From the NCBI GenBank assembly GCA_963545265.1, contig CAUUHY010000004.1:27920-91919 (forward strand): DNA of 64,000 bases, given 5' to 3'. The position numbers and the translations under genes are program-made. Numbering within the stretch: the first letter of the stretch is position 1; each line of letters begins with the position of its first letter. This DNA is from CAJPPJ01 sp963545265. Its GTDB lineage: Bacteria > Bacillota_I > Bacilli_A > RF39 > UBA660. A model generated the notes under the pieces. That model was not told the origin of the DNA. It saw only the letters and a program-made list of their open reading frames with translations, and did no database searches. Shown here one piece after another: positions 1-9,363 of the stretch.

Positions 1-897
1 TGAACCAGATTGAACTGGTAAATGTAAAAATGGCATTATATTTTTAGAACTTCCTAAAACTTCTATTAATTCATCAGTAAAATCCCAAGGATGAGAAGTC
101 ATAAATTTAATTCTTTCTATACCGATAGAATCTACTTTTTTTAATAATTTTGCTAAAGACGAATTAATATCTTTTCCATAAGCATTAACATTTTGTCCAA
201 GTAACGTTACTTCTTTATATCCTTCTTCTTTTAATTTTTTTATCTCTTCTAATATATCTTCTTCTTTTCTACTTAATTCTTTTCCTCTAGTAAATGGAAC
301 TATACAATAAGTACAAAATTTATCACATCCATAAATTATATTAACGTACGCTTGATATTTACTATCTCTTTTTACAGGAATATTCTCAACTATTTTTTCT
401 TGTTTTGTTAAAACCTCTATTTGTTGAGTAGGATCTTTTAAACTTTTTTCAATTAAATAAGGTAAATCATAAATATTATGAGTACCAAAGACTATATTTA
501 ACCATTTATATTTATCTTGTATTTTCTTTACAACACCTTCTTCTTGTGACATACATCCACCAAGAGCTACTATCATATTTTTCTTTATTGTTTCTTTGGT
601 ATATTTTATTTCTCCTAAAAAACCAAAAGTCTTATTATGTGCATTTTCTCTAATACTACAAGTATTAACTATTACTAAATCAGCTTCTTTCAAAACATCA
701 GTTTTTATGTAACCTAGTTTTTCAACTAAGGCTGATATATTTTCACTATCATGTTCGTTCATTTGACATCCAAATGTTTTTATATAATATTTTTTGTTTT
801 CCACTATATTTTCTATTAAGTCCATTGGATCAAAACAAGTTCTTATAACATCTTCTTTTGTTCTTTTTCTAGCTTCTTCATAATTTGGTAATTTCAT
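1..897 (-). CDS. miaB: MiaB, tRNA-2-methylthio-N6-isopentenyladenosine synthase (3' end cut by window edge)
   Basis: Radical-SAM methylthiotransferase that adds the 2-methylthio group to i6A37 of tRNAs reading UNN codons. The 299 visible codons start at an ATG preceded by AGGAG. The N-terminal UPF0004 domain shows its three cluster-binding cysteines, C44 (in TFGCQMNEHDSE), C80 and C115. The radical-SAM CxxxCxxC motif follows at C191, C195 and C198 (YGCDKFCTYC). The reading frame is still open at base 1, in PVQSGS, so the rest of the SAM barrel and the TRAM domain lie outside the window. The motif set and the TFGCQMNEHDSE signature separate it from MtaB and RimO. Confidence 0.95.
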   Translation of the reverse strand, partial: MKLPNYEEARKRTKEDVIRTCFDPMDLIENIVENKKYYIKTFGCQMNEHDSENISALVEKLGYIKTDVLKEADLVIVNTCSIRENAHNKTFGFLGEIKYTKETIKKNMIVALGGCMSQEEGVVKKIQDKYKWLNIVFGTHNIYDLPYLIEKSLKDPTQQIEVLTKQEKIVENIPVKRDSKYQAYVNIIYGCDKFCTYCIVPFTRGKELSRKEEDILEEIKKLKEEGYKEVTLLGQNVNAYGKDINSSLAKLLKKVDSIGIERIKFMTSHPWDFTDELIEVLGSSKNIMPFLHLPVQSGS

Positions 898-917
898 TTT
901 TTCTCCTATCATAAAAT

Positions 918-949
918 AAATAAAAGAATTTAATTATTTTCTTTTATTT
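918..949 (-). terminator. weak hairpin after rel
   Basis: Ten-base arms (aaataaaaga / tcttttattt) with a 12-base loop sit across the rel stop codon. The stem is almost all A/T and the U-tract is poor, so this may only be a weak terminator. Confidence 0.3.
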
Positions 950-2392
950 TATTTTATTAAATTCTTTTATCTTTCTTTTAGCATATGTTGTTATAGCTTT
1001 ATCTATCCAATCTTTCTTAGGTCCTAAAGATTTTGGATTTGTTATTATTTGTACTCTATCTTTATTTTTTAAAACATAGTCTAAATCAACATATACTCCA
1101 TTAACTTTCGCTTTTTCCATTCTATTACCTATTTCGCTATGAATCTTATAGGCAAAATCTATTATTGTAGATCCCTTAGGTAATTCTTTAACTTCACCTT
1201 TGGATGTATACACATATATTTTATTAGAAAAAAGTTCGCTTTGTACTTGTTTAATAAAATCTTGATTATCTTCAAATTTTTTATTAATTTCAGATAAAGA
1301 TTTATAAAATTGATATTTCTTTTTTAAATCTTCTTGCATTAAATCTCTAGCTTTTTCTTCGCCGTTTATCTTCCAATAAGCTGTTAAACCATTTTCTGCT
1401 ATATTATCCATCTCAAAAGTTTTTATTTGAATTTGAACTATCTTATCATTTTCTCCAAATACTGTCGTATGTAAAGATCTATACATATTAGTTTTGCTAT
1501 TTGATATATAATCTTTAAATTTTTCATTAATTGGAGAATATTTTGAATGAACTATACCTAAAACTTGATAACATTCTTCTATAGAATTAACAATAACTTT
1601 TATAGATAACAAATCATGTATATCAGCTATCTTGTAGTTATCTTGCATTTTTTTATAAATACCATAAATATTTTTTATTCTAATTCTCATAGAATTATGT
1701 ATTTTTTTCTCTTCTAACATTTCATTTATCTTTTTAAGCATATCTTCTAGAGATTCTTGGCATTTATCAACTATTGAATTTCTTTTTTCTTCTATTTCTT
1801 TATAAAGTTCTGGCTTTAAATATTTTAAGGCTATATCTTCCATTTCTCTTTTTATATTATATGCACCTATATAATAAGCTAAAGGTACAAAAAGTTCTAA
1901 TGTTTCTAAAGAAATTTTCTTTTGCTTAAATTCACTTTTATATTCAAGTGTTCTCATATTATGAAGTCTATCTGCTATTTTTATAATAATAATCCTAACA
2001 TCTTCTGTAATACTAGTAATAATTTTTCTAGTATTAGCAAAATCCATATCTGTAGCAGATGAAAAATTAAGTTTACTTATCTTAGTAACTCCATCAACTA
2101 AATTGGCAATATCTTCATTGAATTCTTTTTTTATATCTTCTTTTGTTAATTTAGTATCTTCTATTGTATCGTGTAAAAGACCGGCACATATAGTATCACT
2201 ATCAGCATTCATTGAAGCCAATATATAAGCAACTGATAAAGGGTGGGATATATAAGGTTCTCCACTTTGTCTTATTTGACCTTCGTGAGCTTTGTTTGCA
2301 CAATTGTAAGCTTTGGTAATAATATCAATAGCTAATTCATCATAAAGTTCTACTTTTTTTATTAAATCAAATATTGTTATTGTAGATTTCAT
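944..2392 (-). CDS. rel: Rel/SpoT-type (p)ppGpp hydrolase-synthetase, short form, altered synthetase site
   Basis: Stringent-response enzyme with an N-terminal HD hydrolase, a synthetase domain and a TGS domain. The start is set at 2392 because an AAAGGGAGGT ribosome site lies just before that ATG; an in-frame ATG 18 bases upstream would place the site inside the coding region. Numbering here is from that upstream ATG. Hydrolase residues are intact: R47, H56, H80-D81, E84-D85, D147 and N151. In the synthetase (about 240-350) KDYIS..NMYRSLHTTV is normal, but the catalytic Glu of the family E(I/V)QIRT motif is Gln (Q326, VQIQIKT). TGS spans about 397-459. At about 480 residues against roughly 730 for full-length Rel, it lacks the helical, zinc-finger/RIS and ACT domains. 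Mainly a hydrolase is inferred. Confidence 0.9.
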   Translation of the reverse strand: MKSTITIFDLIKKVELYDELAIDIITKAYNCANKAHEGQIRQSGEPYISHPLSVAYILASMNADSDTICAGLLHDTIEDTKLTKEDIKKEFNEDIANLVDGVTKISKLNFSSATDMDFANTRKIITSITEDVRIIIIKIADRLHNMRTLEYKSEFKQKKISLETLELFVPLAYYIGAYNIKREMEDIALKYLKPELYKEIEEKRNSIVDKCQESLEDMLKKINEMLEEKKIHNSMRIRIKNIYGIYKKMQDNYKIADIHDLLSIKVIVNSIEECYQVLGIVHSKYSPINEKFKDYISNSKTNMYRSLHTTVFGENDKIVQIQIKTFEMDNIAENGLTAYWKINGEEKARDLMQEDLKKKYQFYKSLSEINKKFEDNQDFIKQVQSELFSNKIYVYTSKGEVKELPKGSTIIDFAYKIHSEIGNRMEKAKVNGVYVDLDYVLKNKDRVQIITNPKSLGPKKDWIDKAITTYAKRKIKEFNKIK

Positions 2393-2448
2393 AACATACC
2401 TCCCTTTCATTTTTTTATTATGTATTAATTTACTATTATTTGAGAATT

Positions 2449-2454
2449 TGTCAA
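2449..2454 (-). promoter_or_regulatory. -35 box candidate for rel
   Basis: A perfect TTGACA on the minus strand lies in the short gap between rmuC and rel. A weak AT-rich -10 (TAAATT) follows at about 16 bases. The spacing is acceptable but the -10 is poor. Confidence 0.4.
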
Positions 2455-2456
2455 TA

Positions 2457-3533
2457 CTAATCGTTTATTTTTTCTTCTAATAAATTATCGTTTTCAATTT
2501 TTACTTGTGATATGTTTTCAAATTTTTTAGATATTTTTTCTGTTGTAATATAGACTTGATCAATATCATTATTTACTGTTTTTACACTTCTTGCTAACTT
2601 ATCCCATCTTTCTTTATACAATCTAAAATCATTTCCTAGTTTATTTAATTCTTGATGAATAATAGATGTATATTTATCTCTTTCGATATTTTTTAAAATC
2701 ATTTCTATTACTGTAAGTGTTGATATTAAAGTAGTTGGTGATGTAATCCATACTCTTTTATTATATGCATAGTCTATTAAATCTTGATGGTATGCATTAA
2801 TCTCTGCAAATATAGCTTCTGCTGGCAAAAACATAATAGCTTGATCACTAGTTTCTTCTTTTATAATATATTTATTTGCTATGTCATCAACATGTTTTTT
2901 AAAATCTAATTTAAATTGTTTTTCATATTTTTTTCTATCTTCTACACTAATTGTTTTATCAACCATATTTTGATAATTTTCTAAAGGAAATTTAGAATCT
3001 ATTGCAATAGAACCAAGAGGAAGTGGCGCATATAACATACAATCTACTATATAACCATTAGATAGTTTTTGTTGAATAGAATAGAGTTTAGAATTATCAC
3101 CAAATATATTATATAAAATATGATTTAAACTAACTTCTCCAAAGATTCCTCTACTCTTCTTATCTGTTAAAACACTTTGTAAAGATATAATATCTGTAGA
3201 TAAATTATCAATTTTCTTTTGAGCACTATCAATTGTAGCAAGTCTCTCTAAGATATTTCTAAATGTTTCATTACTCTTTTTAAAATTGTCATCAAGTCTA
3301 TTATTAACATTATCATAAATTAAATTTAGCTTTCTATCTAATTTTTCACTAACTAAATCAAAAGATCTATTTAAATTTCTTTCAAATTCTATATTTCTAT
3401 CATTAATAGACATTTCAAATTTAGCAAGTCTTTCTAATACTTCTAAATCTGTTTTTGAACCTATAATTTTTAAAAGTATAATTACAGTTATTATAATTAA
3501 TATAATCAAACAAAGTAATATAATATATTCCAT
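2457..3533 (-). CDS. rmuC: RmuC family DNA recombination protein
   Basis: RmuC proteins are predicted membrane-tethered nuclease-like factors that limit inversions and rearrangements at repeats. The 358-residue protein has one N-terminal membrane segment (about 3-23), a long coiled coil (about 30-125) and the RmuC domain. That domain carries the family signature RGIFGEVSLNHIL near residue 128 and the IAIDSKFPLENY motif (Asp and Lys of a PD-(D/E)XK-like core). The start has AGGAG six bases upstream. It lies between the VTT protein and rel, probably in its own short operon. Confidence 0.9.
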   Translation of the reverse strand: MEYIILLCLIILIIITVIILLKIIGSKTDLEVLERLAKFEMSINDRNIEFERNLNRSFDLVSEKLDRKLNLIYDNVNNRLDDNFKKSNETFRNILERLATIDSAQKKIDNLSTDIISLQSVLTDKKSRGIFGEVSLNHILYNIFGDNSKLYSIQQKLSNGYIVDCMLYAPLPLGSIAIDSKFPLENYQNMVDKTISVEDRKKYEKQFKLDFKKHVDDIANKYIIKEETSDQAIMFLPAEAIFAEINAYHQDLIDYAYNKRVWITSPTTLISTLTVIEMILKNIERDKYTSIIHQELNKLGNDFRLYKERWDKLARSVKTVNNDIDQVYITTEKISKKFENISQVKIENDNLLEEKIND

Positions 3534-3541
3534 TTTTTCTC

Positions 3542-4084
3542 CTAATTAAGTTTAAATTTCTTTTCTAATTTTTTACATAATATATATACTGCTAATAAAA
3601 ATAATAACAGTAAAGTTAACATCTTAATATCCTTAAGTAATGAAGTAAAAGAATAACCAACAAATCCCCAAAATACAACTATTGAAAACTTAGAAATAAA
3701 AATCATAGTCAAATATTTTTTAAAATTCATTTTCGTAATACCAGAAATAATATTAAATAAAAATGATGGTGTAAAAGGTAAAGATGCTAACAACGTAAAA
3801 TTAGTAAACTTTATTTTTTTTACTATTTCTAACTTTGATTCAATAAACTCATTTGTAAGTTTTTTACTAAGAAAATAAGTTAATATAGAACCTATAATAC
3901 ATCCAATGTAAGATATTAAAAATCCTGTTATAATTCCAAATGTTTTAATATTTAATCCAATAAATAAAGCAAGTGGAAGTATTGGAACAAAAGATTCCAC
4001 TATACATATAAACATTCCTACAAACGGACCCAAAGTTAATAAATTATCACTTAAATATTTAATCACATCTTCTATATAATTCAT
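3542..4084 (-). CDS. VTT-domain (TVP38/DedA-like) membrane protein
   Basis: Integral membrane protein of 180 residues with four to five hydrophobic segments. It resembles the VTT/SNARE-associated family (YdjX, TVP38, DedA): a re-entrant N-terminal part with Pro- and Gly-rich hydrophobic stretches (ESFVPILPLALFIGLN), then a TPSFLFNIISG segment like the second re-entrant loop. Relatives act in lipid scrambling or envelope homeostasis, so the substrate cannot be named. It ends nine bases before rmuC begins and probably shares its transcript. Confidence 0.75.
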   Translation of the reverse strand: MNYIEDVIKYLSDNLLTLGPFVGMFICIVESFVPILPLALFIGLNIKTFGIITGFLISYIGCIIGSILTYFLSKKLTNEFIESKLEIVKKIKFTNFTLLASLPFTPSFLFNIISGITKMNFKKYLTMIFISKFSIVVFWGFVGYSFTSLLKDIKMLTLLLLFLLAVYILCKKLEKKFKLN

Positions 4085-4117
4085 ATCTACCTCAAGTACT
4101 AATTATAACATAATTTA

Positions 4118-7096
4118 TCAATCTATTTCTTTTAATTCTTCTTTTAATATTGAATATAAATATAATTTTACTTTTTTATTTTTATATTCTTCTATATATT
4201 CTTTATAACCATTTAATTGTTTTATATAATTTTTATCATCTATGTTAGATAATTTATAATCTATTATTTTTATATGATCATCATACTCTATCATCAAGTC
4301 GATTATTCCGTGTTTTGTTTCATCTTCTTTTTCATAGTAAAATTCATATTCTTTATATATTTTTATAGCATTTTTAAAATCTATATCTTGATTTAAAAAA
4401 GCCTTTATTTTATCTAAATACTCTTCTTCTATATTTGAAAAATCCGGATTATTAAAATCTAAATATTCTAATATTTCATGTACATGTGTACCAAGTTTCA
4501 TAAGTTTTATTGTTTCTTTATCATTAATTTTATTTGTTGATTTTGAATAATGACTTTCTTTCATGAATTCTTTAATTTCTTCTCTATTTATAATAATTAA
4601 TTTATCATCTATTTCATTAATAGTTAAATCATTATTAGATGCTTCTTTTATATCTATATCTTTTACACTTAAACTATATTTTTCTTTTATATTATCTAAA
4701 TAAGTTGCAAAAGTATTTTTAGTTTCTTTATTGCTAGTAAGTAAAATCATCTCTTCTTTAGCTCTTGTTAACGCTACATAAAATAATCTTATTTTTTCAC
4801 TTTCTTCTTCCTTTTGTTCTTCTTCATCTAACAATACAATTTTTAAACTATTTAAATATATTTTATCTTTAATATAAGGACAAATAATACCGTATTTTTC
4901 AGAAAAAGAAAATTCTTTAGATTTATTATTATTTGCTCCAGATGTTAAAGATGGGAAATAACAAATATTATATTCTAAACCTTTAGATTTATGAATATTA
5001 GTAATAGTAAGAGAATTATTAATGTCTTCATCTATATTTACTTTAATCTCTATCTTCTTATCAACTATTAAATCTAAACATTTTATTAAATCTGTAATAG
5101 TTAAATTTAAAGCAGAAAATTCTTTTGTTATATCGATAATTTTATCTAAGACTATTATCTTTTCTTCTATATTTTTTGTAGTATTAAGTTTTTCAAATAT
5201 ATTAAATTCATCTATTATTTTTTCTAACAAATCATTAACATTATAATCATTTGCTAAATAAGAAAGTTCTTTTAATTTTTCATAAAAAGAAAACTCTTTT
5301 TTATTAACAATAATATCATATATAACATCATCATCTAATCTAAATAAAAAACTTCTAGCAATAGATGTTAAAAAATAATTTAAACTATTTTTCTTATTAT
5401 TTGCTATTAAATATATTGCATTTAAAACACTTCTTAAAACTAATACTAAACTATTATCATTTATCTTTTTATCAGAAGTAAGTTTAACAGGTATATTGTA
5501 TTTATTTAGTACTTTCTTATATAAATCATCATTTGTTCCACTTCTAACAATTATAGCTATATCAGAATATGTTATATCTCTTAATTTATTAGTTTTCTTA
5601 TCTATAACTTGATACTTATTTTCAATCTTATTTTTAATATCATTTGCTATAAAATTAATTTCTAAATCTTTAACATTACCATCTGTATCATAAGTATATA
5701 TTTTCATTATATTATTTTCTTTTTGTTCTTTTTCATAATTCATATTTCCAAAGACAAGTTGATGTTCCTCTTTATAAGAAGCTCCTCCTTTATCTAAAGT
5801 CATAATATAATTAAATATATCGTTTATTCCGTCAATCACTTCTTTTCTACTTCTATAATTACAATTTAAATCTATTTTTCTTCCACCAGATAAATTTTTA
5901 TAATTTTCATATTTATCTCTAAATATTTTAGGATTAGCATTTCTAAATCTATAAATAGATTGTTTTATATCTCCAACCATATAAACATTATTATTTGATA
6001 TAAGAGATATAAAATTATCTTGAATATCAGATGTATCTTGATATTCATCTATCATTATTTCTTTAAATTCTTTTTTTAATTCTTCTCTTACTATCTTATT
6101 TTTTTCTAATAATTCTATTCCCATAGATGCTATTTTATTAAATGAAAACTTATTATTTTTTTTCATGAAAATTTCTTCCATAGTTAATAACTCTAACATC
6201 ATATCTTTTATTACCAATTCTATTTCATAATTTTTATCTAACTCTTCTTTTAAATCATCTTCTGTTATATATTTTAGTAATTTAATTTTTAAATCATCTA
6301 TAGATTTTTTAAATTCACTATATCTATCCGCATATAATTTTTTTTCTTCTTCAGATATATCTTTTAAATTACTAAATCTTGGTAATTCTACATCTTTTAT
6401 AGAACTTGTTATTTCAGTAAAGTTTTTTGATTTTAAAAACTTATCTAAAGATATAAAAAGCTCATTAATAAACTTTTCTGTTCCGCCTACTGTATCTACT
6501 GCTTCTTTTATTTCTATAAATTTATCATTAATATAACTTTTATATTCTTCTATTAAATTATAATTAATTTTATAATTTAATAAATATTCTTTAGGATTAG
6601 GTAAAATATTTAAAGAACTTTTAATTTTTATTAATGAATCGATTAATTTATCTTCGTTATCAGTTAAAAACATATCTCTTATTTTTTTATATTCAGCTTT
6701 ATAAAATATTTTATTAATATTTTCTCTAGTTATATAAGATAATGCTTCTTCTGATAATATTCCAATTCCTGGAGATAAATTTAATATATCATGATATCTT
6801 TCAAGAATAGATAAACTAAATGCATCAAAAGTAGTTATATAACTATTATCAAGAAGTAGTAAATTAAGAGAATCATTTCTATCTTCTAATTTTAACCTTA
6901 TTCTATCTTTCATTTCTTTTGCAGCATTTTTAGTAAAAGTTAAAACTAAAATATTATTTATTTTTAAATCATCATTTAACAAGCTTACTACTCTTTCTGT
7001 TAAAACAGCAGTTTTACCACTACCAGCTCCTGCTGATACTAAAACATTAGTACCTTTTATATCTATAGCAACTTGTTGATCTTTACTAAATTTCAT
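4118..7096 (-). CDS. addA: AddA, helicase-nuclease subunit of AddAB
   Basis: UvrD-family helicase with a C-terminal RecB-type nuclease that processes double-strand ends for recombination. In order it shows a Walker A GAGSGKT near residue 24, DEYQDT (motif II), VGDIKQSIYRFRNANP (III), NYRSR (IV), NIHKSKGLEY (V) and VALTRAKEE (VI). The nuclease residues are H and E in GTHVHEILE, the Asp of GIIDLMIEY and DYK in IIDYKLS. It has about 990 residues against about 1,230 in Bacillus subtilis. The ATG at 7096 has AGGAG five bases upstream; a GTG two codons earlier overlaps that site. It overlaps the end of the addB-like gene by 11 bases, so the two are probably translationally coupled. Confidence 0.93.
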   Translation of the reverse strand: MKFSKDQQVAIDIKGTNVLVSAGAGSGKTAVLTERVVSLLNDDLKINNILVLTFTKNAAKEMKDRIRLKLEDRNDSLNLLLLDNSYITTFDAFSLSILERYHDILNLSPGIGILSEEALSYITRENINKIFYKAEYKKIRDMFLTDNEDKLIDSLIKIKSSLNILPNPKEYLLNYKINYNLIEEYKSYINDKFIEIKEAVDTVGGTEKFINELFISLDKFLKSKNFTEITSSIKDVELPRFSNLKDISEEEKKLYADRYSEFKKSIDDLKIKLLKYITEDDLKEELDKNYEIELVIKDMMLELLTMEEIFMKKNNKFSFNKIASMGIELLEKNKIVREELKKEFKEIMIDEYQDTSDIQDNFISLISNNNVYMVGDIKQSIYRFRNANPKIFRDKYENYKNLSGGRKIDLNCNYRSRKEVIDGINDIFNYIMTLDKGGASYKEEHQLVFGNMNYEKEQKENNIMKIYTYDTDGNVKDLEINFIANDIKNKIENKYQVIDKKTNKLRDITYSDIAIIVRSGTNDDLYKKVLNKYNIPVKLTSDKKINDNSLVLVLRSVLNAIYLIANNKKNSLNYFLTSIARSFLFRLDDDVIYDIIVNKKEFSFYEKLKELSYLANDYNVNDLLEKIIDEFNIFEKLNTTKNIEEKIIVLDKIIDITKEFSALNLTITDLIKCLDLIVDKKIEIKVNIDEDINNSLTITNIHKSKGLEYNICYFPSLTSGANNNKSKEFSFSEKYGIICPYIKDKIYLNSLKIVLLDEEEQKEEESEKIRLFYVALTRAKEEMILLTSNKETKNTFATYLDNIKEKYSLSVKDIDIKEASNNDLTINEIDDKLIIINREEIKEFMKESHYSKSTNKINDKETIKLMKLGTHVHEILEYLDFNNPDFSNIEEEYLDKIKAFLNQDIDFKNAIKIYKEYEFYYEKEDETKHGIIDLMIEYDDHIKIIDYKLSNIDDKNYIKQLNGYKEYIEEYKNKKVKLYLYSILKEELKEID

Positions 7097-9284
7097 CTTC
7101 ACTCCTATTTATATATGCTTTGTCTTCTATTTCTAAAACATCTTCTTCTGTAGCAAAACTTATATCTTTATATAAATAATTATTTTGTTGATCTATTTCT
7201 TTATCATTTAACTTTTTACTAAAAATATCAAACTTACCTTCTTTTATATCATTAATAACTTTTTTAATAATTTCTTCTACATTTTCTACTATTTCATTAA
7301 CTTCTTCATCTGATAAAACTTTACTGTTTTTACTTATTTCATTATTTTTTGTAAAACTTAACTTCATTATATATTTTGAATCTTGATAATTATTATCAAC
7401 TTTTTCTATTCTTGATATATCAGAAGTTGTAAAACCAAAAAGTTTCAAATTATTTTCTTTTTTATTTTGATAATTAGGTAAAACTTTTTCATCATGTTTT
7501 AACTTATAATTATCTAAAACTAGATAATTTAAATATATTCCTCCAAAGTCTAAATTAGGATATTTTTTCTTAACTAAATAAATATAAATAGGAAGTTGTA
7601 AATTAATACCATAATCCAAATTTTTTAAACTTAAATTAGCAGTAGATTCTTTTTTCTTATAATCAACTATTATAAATGTATCTTTATTTATTATTAATTT
7701 ATCTATCTTACCTTGAAATTTATCTTCATTAAATTCTATTTCAAAACTTTCTTCTTTCTTTATATCATTAAAGTTATTTGTTAGATGATATTCTTTAATA
7801 AAATCTATATCAAATAGTATTTCATCTTTCACTTTAGCTAAATACTCTTCTTCTTCTTTTGTAAATTCAAATTCATTTTTAGCTAAATCATAATCTTCTA
7901 ATTCCATACATCTATGAAAAAAACTACCTGTTTTAATATAAAAATTATCTTTATATGGAAGTATTTTCAATACTCTTTCTATATAATATGCAAAAGGATT
8001 ATAAATATATGTATTCATACTAGTATAAGATAAATTAAGTGGTGTAGATATTTTAATAGTTCCATTATATTTGTTATCGTATGTATTATATTCTTTTCTA
8101 AAACTAGAATAATATTTGTCTAAACTATCATCTTTTTCTAAATATTTATAATATTTATCTAACTTTTTACTTAACTCTAATTTATGCGCTAAGGAAGAAT
8201 AAATAGTATTAGTATTTTCTTTTTCTTTTTCATAAAAATTATATTTTTTATATCTAGATAATTCAAAATCTTTATTTATTGTAACTGAAAAATACAATTT
8301 TTTGTTACTACTAATAAATATTTTAAATATTTCTTCTTGTTCTATTAACTCATCACTACTAGTTGGAATATTTAAATAAACTTTTTCTTCTTCATTAATA
8401 TAATCTTTAGTTTTCTTTACTTTTGGATAATAACTATCATTAAATCCTAAGATAAAAATATGTTTATCTTTATTATTATATGTAATATCTACTTTCTCTA
8501 ACATTTCTTTATATTTAATCGAAACACTAGCGTTTTTAACAAGTCCCATAAATACTTCTTTTTGAATAGCAAAATCATATTCAGATATAGATTTATTTAT
8601 TAAGTTTAATATTTTATCCTTAAATATAGAATTATCTTTTACTATTTTAAAAGCTTCTTCAAAAGATGATGTTTCATCTAATTTAAACAGAAAATCTTGT
8701 AATACTTTACTACCCATTAAAGAAATATTCTCTTGTATATTAATAGAATAAAACTTAGCATATCTTTTAACTAATTTTTCATAATCATCATTATAAATTA
8801 TTTTTATATTATTTAACGATTCACCATTTTTAATTAAACTAGATATTTTTTCAAATACATAAATAACTTCATTAGTTATATTTTTATGTATAGTATAAAA
8901 ACGTTTTTCATCTAGATATTCATCCGTTTCATATTTACCTAAATCTAAAAACAATTTATTTTTAGCTATATTTTTAAAAATAATATCTTTGTTTTTTATA
9001 TAGTTTTTAAAAGCTTTTTCTTCTTTCAAACTATTTTTAATTTCTAAAAGTTTCTTAAGTTTTTCTGTCTTAGCATTATCTTGATTAGTAAAAACAGCAT
9101 ATTTAAATATTTCTTTTGCTACTTCATAATTTTTATTATAATCATGCATAATTTTTAAAATAGCATCTTCATAATTATAATAATATTTGTCAATAAACTC
9201 AGACTTTGTTAATACTTTTTCTTCTTTGTTTTTTAAGATATAATCTTTTTTTACTAAATCGTTTACTACATATATTTTTTCCAT
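7086..9284 (-). CDS. addB: AddB-like nuclease subunit, reduced
   Basis: Partner of AddA by position and by its C-terminal nuclease: GSFFHRCMEL, GKIDKLII, IIVDYKKKE and the LQLPIYIYL motif match the AddB/RexB PD-(D/E)XK domain. It has 732 residues against about 1,160 in B. subtilis AddB. No Walker A motif is visible at the N-terminus. The four cysteines that hold an iron-sulfur cluster around the AddB nuclease are missing: the CPF-type site reads YIYNPFAYYI, only one Cys is visible in the protein, and there is no C-terminal CxxC group. Function as an end-resection nuclease is inferred from the intact catalytic residues and from addA next door. Confidence 0.85.
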   Translation of the reverse strand: MEKIYVVNDLVKKDYILKNKEEKVLTKSEFIDKYYYNYEDAILKIMHDYNKNYEVAKEIFKYAVFTNQDNAKTEKLKKLLEIKNSLKEEKAFKNYIKNKDIIFKNIAKNKLFLDLGKYETDEYLDEKRFYTIHKNITNEVIYVFEKISSLIKNGESLNNIKIIYNDDYEKLVKRYAKFYSINIQENISLMGSKVLQDFLFKLDETSSFEEAFKIVKDNSIFKDKILNLINKSISEYDFAIQKEVFMGLVKNASVSIKYKEMLEKVDITYNNKDKHIFILGFNDSYYPKVKKTKDYINEEEKVYLNIPTSSDELIEQEEIFKIFISSNKKLYFSVTINKDFELSRYKKYNFYEKEKENTNTIYSSLAHKLELSKKLDKYYKYLEKDDSLDKYYSSFRKEYNTYDNKYNGTIKISTPLNLSYTSMNTYIYNPFAYYIERVLKILPYKDNFYIKTGSFFHRCMELEDYDLAKNEFEFTKEEEEYLAKVKDEILFDIDFIKEYHLTNNFNDIKKEESFEIEFNEDKFQGKIDKLIINKDTFIIVDYKKKESTANLSLKNLDYGINLQLPIYIYLVKKKYPNLDFGGIYLNYLVLDNYKLKHDEKVLPNYQNKKENNLKLFGFTTSDISRIEKVDNNYQDSKYIMKLSFTKNNEISKNSKVLSDEEVNEIVENVEEIIKKVINDIKEGKFDIFSKKLNDKEIDQQNNYLYKDISFATEEDVLEIEDKAYINRSEDEI

Positions 9285-9334
9285 AAAATCCTCTATCTCA
9301 TTATACTTATTTTATTAAGTAAAAATCAATCGAA

Positions 9335-9362
9335 CAAAAAAGATAAATATTAATTTATCTTT
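9335..9362 (-). terminator. terminator after Nudix gene
   Basis: Arms aaagataaat / atttatcttt with a 4-base loop, followed on the minus strand by a short T run. It lies just past the stop codon of the Nudix gene. Confidence 0.6.
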
Positions 9363-9363
9363 G

